Assembly: GCA_023389045.1 (NCBI GenBank)
Contig: JAEWEZ010000088.1
Coordinates: 1 to 30,494 of the forward strand
Length of the DNA: 30,494 nucleotides
From: Actinomycetes bacterium
GTDB taxonomy: Bacteria; Actinomycetota; Actinomycetes; Actinomycetales; Dermabacteraceae
Direction: 5' to 3'
In this document: one piece after another, positions 7,986 through 16,311 of the stretch
How positions within the stretch are numbered: the stretch's first letter is position 1
How the letters are laid out: each line of letters opens with the position of its first letter
The notes under the pieces: generated by a model
The model's database searches: none
What the model was told of the DNA's origin: nothing
Seen by the model: the letters and a program-made list of their open reading frames with translations, nothing else
Position numbers and translations under genes: made by a program

Positions 7986-8954
7986 TTATACATAATCATC
8001 CCGCCTGACCATCGTGCCGACGCCTTTCGTGGTGAACACCTCGAGAAGCACCGCATGTTCGATGCGCCCGTCGATCATCGCGGCGGTCCGAACCCCGGCA
8101 TCCACCGCCCCGAGAAGAGCCTCCGCTTTCGGGATCATGCCCTCGGTCAGCTCGGGCAGCATGGCCCGCAGTTCCGAGGCCGAGATCTCCGGGATCAGGG
8201 ATTCCCGGTCGGGCCAGTGGGCGTACAGGCCCTCCACATCAGTGAGCATGACGAGTTTTTCGGCGCCGAGACCCTCGGCGATCGCGGCGGCGGCAAGGTC
8301 GGCGTTGATATTGAGAACGGCGCCCGTCGGCTCCCCCGATTCATCAATCTCGGGCGCGATCGAGGACACCACCGGGATCCGACCGGCCTCCAGGAGGTCC
8401 TGCACCGAATCGATATTCACGTCGGTCACAGCCCCGACGTGACCGAGGTCCACGTCGTGCCCGTCGATCACGGTGCCCCGTCGGCGGGCAGCGAAAAGCC
8501 GCGCATCCTCCCCCGACATGCCGATCGCGTAGGGACCGTGCTGGTTGATGAGGCCGACGAGTTCGCGCCCCACCTGCCCCACGAGCACCATCCGCACAAG
8601 GTCCATCGTTTCCGCATCCGTGACGCGCATCCCGCCGCGGAACTCGGTGTCTTTCCCAACCCTCTTCAGCATCGCGCTAATCTGCGGGCCACCCCCATGC
8701 ACCACAACCACATGGATGCCCACCAGGCGCATAAAGACCATGTCGGCGGCGAAGGCGCGGCGCAGCTCATCGTCGATCATGGCGTTTCCGCCGTACTTGA
8801 CCACCACGATCTTGTTGCGGAAGCGCTGCATCCACGGGAGAGCCTCGATCAGCACCTCCGATTTGGCGCGCGCGGCGGCCCGCGCGGCATCCAGCGGGGC
8901 GAGCGGATTCTTCCCGGCCATCTCCGGGACGTGGGGCGCGGATTCGGTGTTCAT
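7986..8954 (-). CDS. argB: Acetylglutamate kinase
   Basis: Phosphorylates N-acetylglutamate with ATP; this is often the arginine-feedback-controlled step. Amino-acid-kinase motifs are visible: VVKYGGNAM (51-59) and HGGGPQI (86-92), with the ATP-end motif NINADLAAAAIAEGL further on. About 45 residues precede the fold, including LIEALPWMQRFR. This resembles the N-terminal helix found in arginine-inhibited hexameric kinases, so allosteric inhibition by arginine is a reasonable inference. The ATG at 8954 overlaps the argJ stop in ATGA, and the gene ends 10 bases before argD. Two dispersed CCGACGGG copies lie inside it (8323-8330, encoding part of EPTGA; 8477-8484, encoding part of RRRGT). Confidence 0.97.
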   Translation of the reverse strand: MNTESAPHVPEMAGKNPLAPLDAARAAARAKSEVLIEALPWMQRFRNKIVVVKYGGNAMIDDELRRAFAADMVFMRLVGIHVVVVHGGGPQISAMLKRVGKDTEFRGGMRVTDAETMDLVRMVLVGQVGRELVGLINQHGPYAIGMSGEDARLFAARRRGTVIDGHDVDLGHVGAVTDVNIDSVQDLLEAGRIPVVSSIAPEIDESGEPTGAVLNINADLAAAAIAEGLGAEKLVMLTDVEGLYAHWPDRESLIPEISASELRAMLPELTEGMIPKAEALLGAVDAGVRTAAMIDGRIEHAVLLEVFTTKGVGTMVRRDDYV

Positions 8955-10120
8955 GAGGAGTAGGCGCTGTTCTCTTCGACGTAGGCGTGGGTGAGGTCGT
9001 TCGTCCAGATATCGCCGGTGGCGGTGCCGGCGGCGAGGTCGATCTCGATCAGGGTTTCGCGCGGGCTCATATCGACCTCGCTGCGGTCGCGGTCCGGACC
9101 GCCCTGGGCGCAGACCCGCACCCCGTTGACGGTGACGGCAAGCTGCGTCGGGTCGTAGGGGGCGGTCTGTTCATCCACGCAGCCGACGGCCGCCACAATC
9201 CGGCCCCAGTTCGGGTCATCCCCGAAGATCGCGGTTTTGACGAGGTTGGAGCGTGCGACCTCGCGGGCGACGGCGAGCGCGGCCTGCTCGCTGCTCGCGG
9301 AGGAGACGACCACGTGCACATCGTGCTTCGCGCCCTCGGCATCTGCCACGAGTTGCCGGGCAAGATCCGCGCTGACTTCCCGCACTGCCTGGGCAAGTTC
9401 TTCGGCTTCGGGGCAGATGCCCGAGGCTCCCGAGGCGAGCAGGAGAACAGTGTCATTGGTGGACATGCAGGCATCGGAGTCCACGCGATCAAAGGTTGTG
9501 GCGGTGGCGCCCGCCAGGATCTCCTGGGCCGTGGCGGTATCCACCTCTGCATCGGTGGTGATGACCACGAGCATGGTCGCAAGCTGCGGGGCGAGCATGC
9601 CCGCTCCCTTCGCAATCCCGCCCACCACAACGCCGCTCGGAAGAGTGTGGGAGGCCTGCTTCGGCACGGTGTCGGTGGTCATGATTGCCTGCGCGGCCTG
9701 CGCATCCACCTGTGGGCCTGCGGCGAGATCGGGGACGGCCTGGTCGAGACCGGCCAGCAGTGCCGGCATCGGCAGACGCTCACCGATCAGTCCCGTGGAG
9801 CAAACCAGCACCTCGTCTGCGGCGCAGCCGAGGAGGTCGGCGGCATGCTGGGCCGTCTGCGCGCTATCGCGGTAACCGCCCTCACCGGTGCAGGCATTGG
9901 CGCCGCCGGAGTTGAGGACTACGGCGTGCGCCGATCCGTTCGCCACGGCGCGACGGGACCACTGCACCGGCGCGGCCTGCACCCGGTTGGAGGTGAAGAC
10001 GCCGGCTGCGACCTGCAGCGGGCCGTCATTCACCACGAGGGCAAGGTCGGGGGCGCCGGAGCTTTTGATGCCGGCGGCAAGGCCGGTGGCGCGGAAGCCG
10101 CGGGGTTGGGTGAGAGACAC
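8951..10120 (-). CDS. argJ: Bifunctional glutamate N-acetyltransferase / ornithine acetyltransferase
   Basis: Recycles the acetyl group from acetylornithine to glutamate, and may also use acetyl-CoA. The 389-residue precursor is expected to cleave itself between A181 and T182 in the motif KGAGMLAPQLATML (171-184). The new N-terminal threonine is the nucleophile. The start is GTG at 10120 with CAGGAG upstream, and the stop overlaps the argB start. I see no argA or argE in this cluster; argJ alone closes the acetyl cycle, the usual actinobacterial arrangement. Length is normal. It begins 48 bases after argC. Confidence 0.96.
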   Translation of the reverse strand: MSLTQPRGFRATGLAAGIKSSGAPDLALVVNDGPLQVAAGVFTSNRVQAAPVQWSRRAVANGSAHAVVLNSGGANACTGEGGYRDSAQTAQHAADLLGCAADEVLVCSTGLIGERLPMPALLAGLDQAVPDLAAGPQVDAQAAQAIMTTDTVPKQASHTLPSGVVVGGIAKGAGMLAPQLATMLVVITTDAEVDTATAQEILAGATATTFDRVDSDACMSTNDTVLLLASGASGICPEAEELAQAVREVSADLARQLVADAEGAKHDVHVVVSSASSEQAALAVAREVARSNLVKTAIFGDDPNWGRIVAAVGCVDEQTAPYDPTQLAVTVNGVRVCAQGGPDRDRSEVDMSPRETLIEIDLAAGTATGDIWTNDLTHAYVEENSAYSS

Positions 10121-10168
10121 GGGAACTCCTGGGATGCGCGAGAGCAGACGGGCGGAGCAGCTTGCTGC

Positions 10169-11317
10169 TCAGGGGGCGAGGGCGGTGCGGGTGAGCCCCA
10201 TGGTTTCAGGAAGACCAAGGGCGAGGTTCATCGACTGCACGGCGGCACCGGCGGTGCCTTTGACGAGGTTGTCGATGGCGACGATGACGGTGGCCTGCCC
10301 GCTGCGGGTATCCGCGGCAGCGCTGATCCGCACGGTGTTAGCACCCATGACCTGGGCGGTGGTCGGCATCTGCCCCTCGGGGAGCACCTGGATGAAGTAC
10401 TCATCGGCGTAATCGGCGGCAAGCCCTGCGAGCAGATCGGCGGTGGTGGCGGCACCCGTGAGCGGGGCGGTGATGACGGCGAGGATGCCGCGGCTCATCG
10501 GCACGAGCACGGGGGTGAAACCGAGGCGTGCATCGGCGGGGCCGCCTGCGCGACGCAGGTTCTGCAGGATCTCGGGGATGTGCCGGTGGGTTCCGCCGAC
10601 GGCGTAGGGGCTTGCGCTCTGGGAGCCTTCGGCGAGCAGCAGATGCGGCTTCGCAGCGCGCCCGGCACCGGAGTAGCCGACGGGGAGCACGGCGCTGAGC
10701 GCGCTCGCGTCGATCAGGCCGGCGCGTACGAGCGGCGCCGCACCGAGGCTCACGGCCGTGGCATTGCAGCCTGGGACGGCGATCCGACGTGCGGCACGAA
10801 GCAGTTCCCGCTGGCGGGTGCCGTCGGCCAGCGGCAGTTCGGGCATTCCGTAGGTCCAGGTGCCGGCGTGAGGGCTGCCGTAGTAGGCCTCCCAGTCCTC
10901 GGCGGATTCGAGGCGGTGGTCGGCACCGAGATCGAGCACGAGAACGTCGGGGTCTTCGGCGTGGAGGGCAGCCGCGATTTCCCCGGACTGCCCGTGGGGC
11001 AGAGCGAGCACAACAACGTCGTGGCCGCGCAGGGTGGGAACGTCGGTGGGGCCGAGGACGAGGTCACCCGGGAGATCGACATGGGGCACGACTTCAGACA
11101 GTGGGCGCCCGACAGAGCTGTGTGCGGTGACGGTCTCGACTGCGACCGCAGGGTGGGCGCTCAGGATGCGAAGCATTTCTCCGCCGGCGTAGCCCGAAGC
11201 GCCGGCAACGGCAACGCGCACCGGGGCGGTGGGCGCGATGGAAGGCTGTGCGCTCTCGGCCGACGGGGCTGCCGCGGGGTCCTGGGCGGTGGTGGGGGCG
11301 GTGACGTTCTCCGACAT
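10169..11317 (-). CDS. argC: N-acetyl-gamma-glutamyl-phosphate reductase
   Basis: NADPH-dependent reduction of N-acetylglutamyl phosphate to the semialdehyde; first gene of the arg operon. The Rossmann motif GASGYAGGE is at 39-47 and the catalytic cysteine is C184 in AVPGCNATA. The ATG at 11317 has no Shine-Dalgarno sequence and sits about nine bases after a -10 element, so the message is probably leaderless. About 32 Ala/Pro/Ser/Thr-rich residues precede the fold (which begins VRVAVAGASG). They include codons from a copy of the dispersed motif (11260-11267). A downstream start is conceivable, but no internal Met or GTG with a ribosome site stands out in that stretch. 382 residues against about 345 usually. 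Confidence 0.96.
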   Translation of the reverse strand: MSENVTAPTTAQDPAAAPSAESAQPSIAPTAPVRVAVAGASGYAGGEMLRILSAHPAVAVETVTAHSSVGRPLSEVVPHVDLPGDLVLGPTDVPTLRGHDVVVLALPHGQSGEIAAALHAEDPDVLVLDLGADHRLESAEDWEAYYGSPHAGTWTYGMPELPLADGTRQRELLRAARRIAVPGCNATAVSLGAAPLVRAGLIDASALSAVLPVGYSGAGRAAKPHLLLAEGSQSASPYAVGGTHRHIPEILQNLRRAGGPADARLGFTPVLVPMSRGILAVITAPLTGAATTADLLAGLAADYADEYFIQVLPEGQMPTTAQVMGANTVRISAAADTRSGQATVIVAIDNLVKGTAGAAVQSMNLALGLPETMGLTRTALAP

Positions 11318-11326
11318 AAATGCAAG

Positions 11327-11355
11327 CCTATACGGCGCTATGCATATTGAGTCAA
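11327..11355 (-). promoter_or_regulatory. arg operon promoter, apparently leaderless
   Basis: Minus strand TTGACT (11350-11355) and TATAGG (11327-11332) are spaced by exactly 17 bases. The -10 ends nine bases before the argC ATG, so the start site would fall within 0-3 bases of the ATG. The absence of a Shine-Dalgarno sequence before argC agrees with this. It is the best promoter match in the window. Confidence 0.7.
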
Positions 11356-11356
11356 T
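11339..11356 (-). promoter_or_regulatory. ARG box (ArgR operator) over the argC -35
   Basis: On the minus strand ATTGACTCAATATGCATA matches the enterobacterial/general ARG-box pattern at about 13 of 18 positions by my alignment. It contains two small palindromes: ATTGA-G-TCAAT (11346-11356 on the plus strand) and TATGCATA (11339-11346). It covers the -35 hexamer and the start of the spacer, so ArgR bound here would block polymerase. A second TTGCAT half-site lies at 11321-11326, next to the start codon. ArgR is encoded in the same operon. Confidence 0.55.
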
Positions 11357-11523
11357 CAGTGGCGAGAGAGCGAGACGCGGATCTCCGGACGGTTCCCCGA
11401 TGGCTTACCACGCACCCCGTCGGCCGATCACGATCCCCGCTCGCCGATACCTCAGCTGCCCTGCCCGCCCCCGCCCCCACACTCCCCATACGCCCTGGTC
11501 AGGAGTATCGTTGAAATCCTAAA

Positions 11524-11542
11524 GACTGCCCTGTCGGCAGTC
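11524..11542 (+). promoter_or_regulatory. Leader hairpin before the DUF981-like gene
   Basis: GACTGCC and GGCAGTC (11524-11530, 11536-11542) form a 7-bp stem with a 5-base loop, ending about 10 bases before the AAGGAG ribosome site of the gene at 11566. There is no T-run. It could influence translation. The rest of the 248-base gap from argC (11318-11565) holds the arg promoter, one copy of the dispersed motif (11416-11423) and nothing else I recognise. Confidence 0.3.
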
Positions 11543-11565
11543 TCCCTGCCCATCAAGGAGCACCA

Positions 11566-12321
11566 ATGCGTGATTTCTTCATGGGTGAGTCCTCACCCGG
11601 AATGATCGACTGGGCAACGATGCCCACGTACAACACCATCATGGCGATCGCCGCCGGCGCGGGCCTCGTCGCCCTCGTCTGGTTCGTGCGCGACCTGCAA
11701 GGCCATGCCAAGGAGCCCGTCAGCACCGACGGCTGGGCTCTCACCTTCGGCGCACTGGGAACGATCCTGACCCTGACCGGTCTGCACATGAGCCTCACCT
11801 GGCCGCTCGCTGCCGGTGGCTTCGCCTTCGACAACATCATCTTCGGCGAAACCAGCCTTGGCTTTGGCGTTCTCATGAGCGCCCTCGCCCTCTTCCTCTG
11901 GAAGCGTGGAGACACGATCACCACCGCAGCTGATCCGCTCGCCGCCATGTGCCGTACCGCCCGCCCGATCGGCGTGCTGATCCTCCCCCTCGGCCTCGCG
12001 CTGATCGCCATCATGTTCGCGGGGATCGTCTACCAGCTGTTTGCGGCACCTCCGCAGGAGCCCATCTCGGGCGCCTTCGCCCAGTGGCCCCTCGCAGAGG
12101 CAATCTTCCTCTCCACCCTCTTCGGACTCATCGGGGTGGGGGCGATCCTCGCTCCCTTCGCCGGGCGCGCTGTGATCCGCAGCGGCGGCACCGGGGCCGC
12201 TTCCCTGCCCGGCATTGCACGAGCCGTTGGCATCCTCTGGCTCATCACCGGCGTGGTCCTCGCTCTCTTCGGGGCGATGAACTTCTACACGCATGTGGGC
12301 CTCGTGGTGAACACCATGTGA
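11566..12321 (+). CDS. Polytopic membrane protein, DUF981-like
   Basis: The 251-residue protein of unknown function has about six hydrophobic spans: roughly 22-41, 58-78, 95-112, 135-160, 175-200 and 222-247. The pattern LTGLHMSLTWPL (70-81) followed by NIIFGE (about 90-95) is what I remember of the DUF981 family of actinobacterial and archaeal integral membrane proteins. That assignment is from memory. The start at 11566 is supported by AAGGAG at a good distance. The short N-terminal stretch before the first span has no signal-peptide look, so the protein probably inserts through its own transmembrane helices. It is divergent from argC and converges on pheT, so it is its own transcription unit. 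No function is proposed. Confidence 0.7.
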   Translation: MRDFFMGESSPGMIDWATMPTYNTIMAIAAGAGLVALVWFVRDLQGHAKEPVSTDGWALTFGALGTILTLTGLHMSLTWPLAAGGFAFDNIIFGETSLGFGVLMSALALFLWKRGDTITTAADPLAAMCRTARPIGVLILPLGLALIAIMFAGIVYQLFAAPPQEPISGAFAQWPLAEAIFLSTLFGLIGVGAILAPFAGRAVIRSGGTGAASLPGIARAVGILWLITGVVLALFGAMNFYTHVGLVVNTM

Positions 12322-12352
12322 GTGGTGATCACCACGAGCACTCCAGCGCACG

Positions 12353-12382
12353 AAGGGGCGGTGCCGCACGGCACCACCCCTT
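12353..12382. terminator. Hairpin between the convergent DUF981-like gene and pheT
   Basis: AAGGGG-C-GGTGCC, loop GCAC, GGCACC-A-CCCCTT: a 12-bp stem with one central C/A mismatch. Neither side has a T-run. It lies between two convergent genes and may stop transcription from both strands, as U-less hairpins are thought to do in some actinobacteria. Confidence 0.6.
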
Positions 12383-12417
12383 GTCGCTCTCAGAAATAAG
12401 CCTCCGGCGAGGGCCTT

Positions 12418-12463
12418 AGCTCACGCCCACAGCACGCCGCAGCTCACGCCCGCAGCACGCCGC
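12418..12463 (-). repeat. 23-bp tandem duplication of the pheT 3' end
   Basis: Two head-to-tail copies of a 23-bp unit (12418-12440 and 12441-12463) differ at one base (plus strand, position 12430 A versus 12453 G). The right copy contains the pheT stop codon (12444-12446) and its last codons. The left copy lies just downstream of the stop and carries a second TGA. Confidence 0.85.
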
Positions 12464-15077
12464 CAACGGCGTCGGCCACCGCTGCGATGCAGCGTTCACG
12501 GGCCGCCAGAATCTGCTCGGCGGAGAGGGTTCCCTCCGCCGAACGCAGCCGCACCGCGAAGGCAAGCGACTTCTTGCCCGCGCCCACCTGTTCGCCGGTG
12601 AACACATCGAAGAGGTGCACGCTCTCGGCCAGATCGCCCATGCCCACCAGGATCGCGGCCTGCACGGCGCTCGCGGGCACCTGCTCATCGACCACGAAGG
12701 CGAAGTCTTCCTTGGCAAGCGGGAAGGTCGGCACCGGGGCGGCAGCGACCACCTCGGGAGCAGCCGCGATCACCGCGTCCAGGTTCAGTTCGAGGGCGGC
12801 GGTGCGCGCCGGCAGGCCAAAGGCCTTCACCACCCGCGGGTGCAGTTCCCCGGCGTGGCCCACCAGGGTGGCGCCGCCCTCCTGATCGGCCACGTACAGG
12901 GCTGCGCAGCGGCCCGGGTGGAAGGGGGCGGATTCCGTCTGCCGCACCTCGAGTTCCGTACCGGCGGCACGGGCCACCCGCTGGGCGGCGTCAATCGCAT
13001 CGGCCCAATCCCAGTCACGGGCCGGCCCGTACCAGGAGCCCACACCGAGCGCGCCACCGAGAACAGCCGCAACCTGCCGGGACTCCTCGGGGAGCCCTGC
13101 GGTCACCTGCTCCAGCTCCGCCTCGCTCGGGCGCTGCTCCGCACCCGGCAGGGCGCTGACGGCATCCTCACCACGGGAGCGGGAGACCGGGTCGATTTGG
13201 AAGATCGCGAGCGACTCAGCACCGCGGCCCAGATTGCGGCGGGCCGTGGGAAGAAGCGTCTGCAGCAGCTGGGTGCGCAGCAGCGGTTCATCATCGGCAA
13301 GCGGGTTCAGCAGGCGCACGGCACCACGGCGCGGATCCTCGGGCGCGTAGCCGAGCTCGTCGAACACCCCCTCGGGGATGAACGGCAGCGAGGCCACCTC
13401 GGTCAGGCCTGCCTCGGCGAGCGCGAGCGCCACCGCACGGCGGGCCCGCTGAGCGCGGGTCAGGCCGCGGCCGCCGGCCGGGCGGGGCAGACGGGAGGGA
13501 ATCTGGTCGTAGCCGACGAGGCGGGCGACTTCTTCGACGAGATCCTCACGGATACGCAGATCAGGGCGCCAAGAGGGGACGGTCACGGCCAGCAGCGGTT
13601 CCCCGTCGGCCCCTTCCCCGTCGGCCCCTTCCCCAGCGGCATCCTGCACCTGGCAGCCGATCATCTCGAGGGAGCCAACCACCTGCTCACGGGTGTACGG
13701 AACACCCACGATGCGCTCCGCGTAGCCGAGCGGAAGCTCGATGGTCACGGGCTGCGGGGCTTCACCCTCATCGGTCACACGGTGGTCGATCTCGCCGCCA
13801 CCGTATTCGACGATCAGTTCGGCGGCGCGCTGCGCAGCGATCAGCGGCAGCTCGGGATCCACGCCGCGTTCGAAACGCTTGGCCGCCTCGGAGGAGAGGC
13901 GGTGGCGGCGGGCGGAGCGGGCCACCGTGTGGGTCTGGAAGGTAGCGGCCTCCAGGATCACGTTCACGGTGTTCTCGCTGACCTCGGTCTCGGCGCCGCC
14001 CATCACGCCGGCGATCCCGAGCACACGGTCGCCGTCGGGGCCGCCGCAGTCGGTGATGAGCAGGTCCTCCGGGTGGAGGGTGCGTTCCACATCGTCGAGG
14101 GTGGTCAGTTTTTCGCCGGCGCGGGCACGGCGCACGATGATCGGGCCGACCACCTGATGCGAGTCGTAGGCGTGCAGCGGCTGGCCGAGGTCCAGCATCA
14201 CGTAGTTGGTGACGTCCACGATCAGGGAGATCGGGCGCATTCCGGCGAGGGTCAGCCGGCGCTGCATCCAGCGGGGGCTCGGCGCGGTCGGGTCCACGCC
14301 GCGCACTTCCATGGTCACGAAGCGGGTGCAGCCGGCGCCGCCCCGGATCGGTGCCTCATCGCGGATCTGCACGGGCACACCGCCGCGGGTGCCGGTGGGT
14401 GCCTGCACGGTGCCGGCCGGATCGGTGAAGGCCTGCCCGGTGGCATGGGCGTATTCGCGGGCCACGCCACGCATCGAGAAGCAGTAGCCGCGGTCGGGCG
14501 TCACATTGATCTCGACGGTTTCCTCTCCCAGACCAAGCAGCGCAATCGCGTCATCGCCCGGTTCAGCCTCAAGGCCGCGGGCGTGCCCGCGGCCCAGCAC
14601 GATAATCCCGTCTTCCCCGTCGGGGTCCGGGCCGAGCCCGAGCTCATCGCCGGAGCAGATCATGCCGTCGGAAATATGCCCGTAGGTTTTGCGGGCCGCG
14701 ATAGCGAAGTCCCCGGGCAGCACCGTGCCGGGCAGGGAGACGACCACGAGATCGCCGGGCACGAAGTTGTGCGCTCCGCAGATAATGCCGCGGCTCGGGC
14801 GTTCCTCACCGGGCTGCGGGTCCTTGGGGTTGTCCTTCTCCTCATTGTGGTCAGGCCCTACATCGACACGGCACCAGTTGATGGTCTTGCCGTTCTTCTG
14901 TGGTTCCTTGACCAGGTCGAGAACGCGCCCGACGACGAGTGGGCCGGTCACCTGGGCGCCGTGGATGGCTTCTTCTTCCAGCCCGACGGAGACGAGGTCA
15001 GCTGCCACGGAGGTGGCATCGGCGCCCTCGCGCAGCTGGACGTGCTCGGCGAGCCAAGACAGGGGGATGCGGGGCAT
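12444..15077 (-). CDS. pheT: Phenylalanyl-tRNA synthetase beta subunit
   Basis: Large subunit of the alpha2-beta2 class II synthetase. In order: an N-terminal EMAP-type tRNA-binding domain (about 40-165, with GHISDGMICSGDELGLG), a B3/B4 editing domain (about 230-400), a B5 domain (about 430-540), the catalytic-like core, and a C-terminal ferredoxin-fold anticodon-binding domain (about 782-875, beginning PTFPLAKEDFAFVV). The ATG at 15077 is one base after the pheS stop (TGA-C-ATG) with GGAG nearby. At 877 residues it is slightly long. Two local oddities are a 15-bp tandem repeat inside the B5 region that encodes GADGE twice, and the duplicated 3' end. It forms an operon with pheS and converges on the DUF981-like gene. 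Confidence 0.97.
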   Translation of the reverse strand: MPRIPLSWLAEHVQLREGADATSVAADLVSVGLEEEAIHGAQVTGPLVVGRVLDLVKEPQKNGKTINWCRVDVGPDHNEEKDNPKDPQPGEERPSRGIICGAHNFVPGDLVVVSLPGTVLPGDFAIAARKTYGHISDGMICSGDELGLGPDPDGEDGIIVLGRGHARGLEAEPGDDAIALLGLGEETVEINVTPDRGYCFSMRGVAREYAHATGQAFTDPAGTVQAPTGTRGGVPVQIRDEAPIRGGAGCTRFVTMEVRGVDPTAPSPRWMQRRLTLAGMRPISLIVDVTNYVMLDLGQPLHAYDSHQVVGPIIVRRARAGEKLTTLDDVERTLHPEDLLITDCGGPDGDRVLGIAGVMGGAETEVSENTVNVILEAATFQTHTVARSARRHRLSSEAAKRFERGVDPELPLIAAQRAAELIVEYGGGEIDHRVTDEGEAPQPVTIELPLGYAERIVGVPYTREQVVGSLEMIGCQVQDAAGEGADGEGADGEPLLAVTVPSWRPDLRIREDLVEEVARLVGYDQIPSRLPRPAGGRGLTRAQRARRAVALALAEAGLTEVASLPFIPEGVFDELGYAPEDPRRGAVRLLNPLADDEPLLRTQLLQTLLPTARRNLGRGAESLAIFQIDPVSRSRGEDAVSALPGAEQRPSEAELEQVTAGLPEESRQVAAVLGGALGVGSWYGPARDWDWADAIDAAQRVARAAGTELEVRQTESAPFHPGRCAALYVADQEGGATLVGHAGELHPRVVKAFGLPARTAALELNLDAVIAAAPEVVAAAPVPTFPLAKEDFAFVVDEQVPASAVQAAILVGMGDLAESVHLFDVFTGEQVGAGKKSLAFAVRLRSAEGTLSAEQILAARERCIAAVADAVGGVLRA
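13601..13630 (-). repeat. 15-bp perfect tandem repeat within pheT
   Basis: Two identical 15-bp units (13601-13615, 13616-13630), each containing a copy of CCGACGGGG on the minus strand, with the first bases of a third. They keep the reading frame and encode the repeated GADGE peptide in a surface loop of the B5 region, around residues 483-492. Confidence 0.85.
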
Positions 15078-15078
15078 G

Positions 15079-16185
15079 TCAGATCTCCGTTCCGTAGTGC
15101 TGGGAGAAGCGGATATCGCCTTCAGCGATGTCCCGCATATCGGTCACGCCGTTGCGCAGCATGAGGATGCGTTCGATGCCGAGGCCGAAGGCGAAGCCCT
15201 GGTAGCGCTCGGGGTCCACGCCGCAGGCGCGCAGCACAGCCGGGTTGACCATGCCGCAGCCGCCCATTTCGATCCACCCGGTGCCACCGCAGACGCGGCA
15301 GTCCGCATCGGCCTCGCAGTCCACGCCGCCGCGGGCGGGGCAGGAGAAACAGCGGAAGTCCATTTCGGCGCTCGGCTCGGTGAAGGGGAAGTAGCTGGGG
15401 CGCAGGCGCGTCACCACACCCTCTCCGAAGAGGGTGCGCGCCACCGCATCGAGGGTGCCGACGAGGTCCGCCATGGTCAGGCCCTCGTCGATCGCAAGAC
15501 CCTCCACCTGGTGGAAGACCGGGGAGTGGGTCGCGTCGGGTTCATCGGTGCGGAAGGTAGTGCCGGGGCAGGCGATGTAGAGCGGCACCCCGCGTTCGAG
15601 CAGGGAGCGGGCCTGCACCGGGGAGGTGTGGGTGCGCAGCACCTGGCCGGAGCCTTCCGGGGCCACATAGAAGGTGTCCTGCATTTGGCGGGCCGGGTGG
15701 TCCACATCGAAGTTGAGGGCGTCGAAGTTGAACCATTCGGCTTCCACCTCGGGCCCCTCGGCGATCTCCCAGCCGAGCCCGACGAAGAGGTCCTCCAGGC
15801 GGTCGGCGAGGGTGGCGAGCGGGTGGCGGGCTCCGCGGGGCCGACGGTCCACCGGCAGGGTCACGTCGACCTTTTCGGTCGCCAGCGCCTGTTCTTCCTC
15901 CGCCGCGGCCAGTTCCTTCTGCTTTTGCCCGATGGCTTTTTGCACCTGGCCTTTGCCCTGGCCCACGAGTTTGCCAACGCTCGCGCGCTGATCCTTGGGC
16001 AGGGATTTGATCGCGGCATTCGCCTGCGCGAGCACACTCGAATCGCCGGTGTGCTCGATGCGCACCTGCTTCAGTTCCGCGGTGCTGCTGGCGTTGGCAA
16101 CGGCAGCCAGGGCGGCCTCCACGGCCGCACCGATGGTCGCGTCGGTGATCTCGGGGGTCCCCGCGGCGGGGGGCGTCTGGGACAC
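15079..16185 (-). CDS. pheS: Phenylalanyl-tRNA synthetase alpha subunit
   Basis: Catalytic subunit that charges tRNA-Phe. An N-terminal coiled-coil arm (about 30-105) precedes the class II core. Motif 2 is FRTDEPDATHSPVFHQ (211-226) and motif 3 is GFAFGLGIERILML (330-343). A cysteine cluster, C279, C282, C290, C296 and C299, resembles the zinc-finger-like insertion I know from mycobacterial PheS. I chose GTG at 16185, giving 368 residues. The ATG at 16224 is an alternative but overlaps a likely -10 element, so it cannot be in the message if that promoter is used. The Shine-Dalgarno sequence before the GTG is weak. pheT follows after one base. Confidence 0.95.
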   Translation of the reverse strand: MSQTPPAAGTPEITDATIGAAVEAALAAVANASSTAELKQVRIEHTGDSSVLAQANAAIKSLPKDQRASVGKLVGQGKGQVQKAIGQKQKELAAAEEEQALATEKVDVTLPVDRRPRGARHPLATLADRLEDLFVGLGWEIAEGPEVEAEWFNFDALNFDVDHPARQMQDTFYVAPEGSGQVLRTHTSPVQARSLLERGVPLYIACPGTTFRTDEPDATHSPVFHQVEGLAIDEGLTMADLVGTLDAVARTLFGEGVVTRLRPSYFPFTEPSAEMDFRCFSCPARGGVDCEADADCRVCGGTGWIEMGGCGMVNPAVLRACGVDPERYQGFAFGLGIERILMLRNGVTDMRDIAEGDIRFSQHYGTEI

Positions 16186-16222
16186 GGGGCATCGCTTTCG
16201 TTGAGCGGATTGGGCCGTGTCC

Positions 16223-16228
16223 ATTCTA
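16223..16228 (-). promoter_or_regulatory. Candidate pheST -10 element
   Basis: TAGAAT on the minus strand lies 37 bases upstream of the chosen pheS GTG; the -35 region is poor. A start near 16216 would give a roughly 30-base leader. Confidence 0.4.
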
Positions 16229-16311
16229 GGAGCCCGGGATGGGGGTTCGGCACGCTGTCCGCTGGGCGTCACAGTGAGGGGGCCGACGGGCCGGGGCTAG
16301 GCTTATCAGTG

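Noticed and set aside
8987..11350. 787-residue open frame on the plus strand
   Set aside because: Antisense shadow of argJ and argC; Gly/His/Arg-rich with no domain.
12615..15164. 849-residue open frame on the plus strand
   Set aside because: Antisense shadow of pheT; composition is typical of a reversed GC-rich frame.
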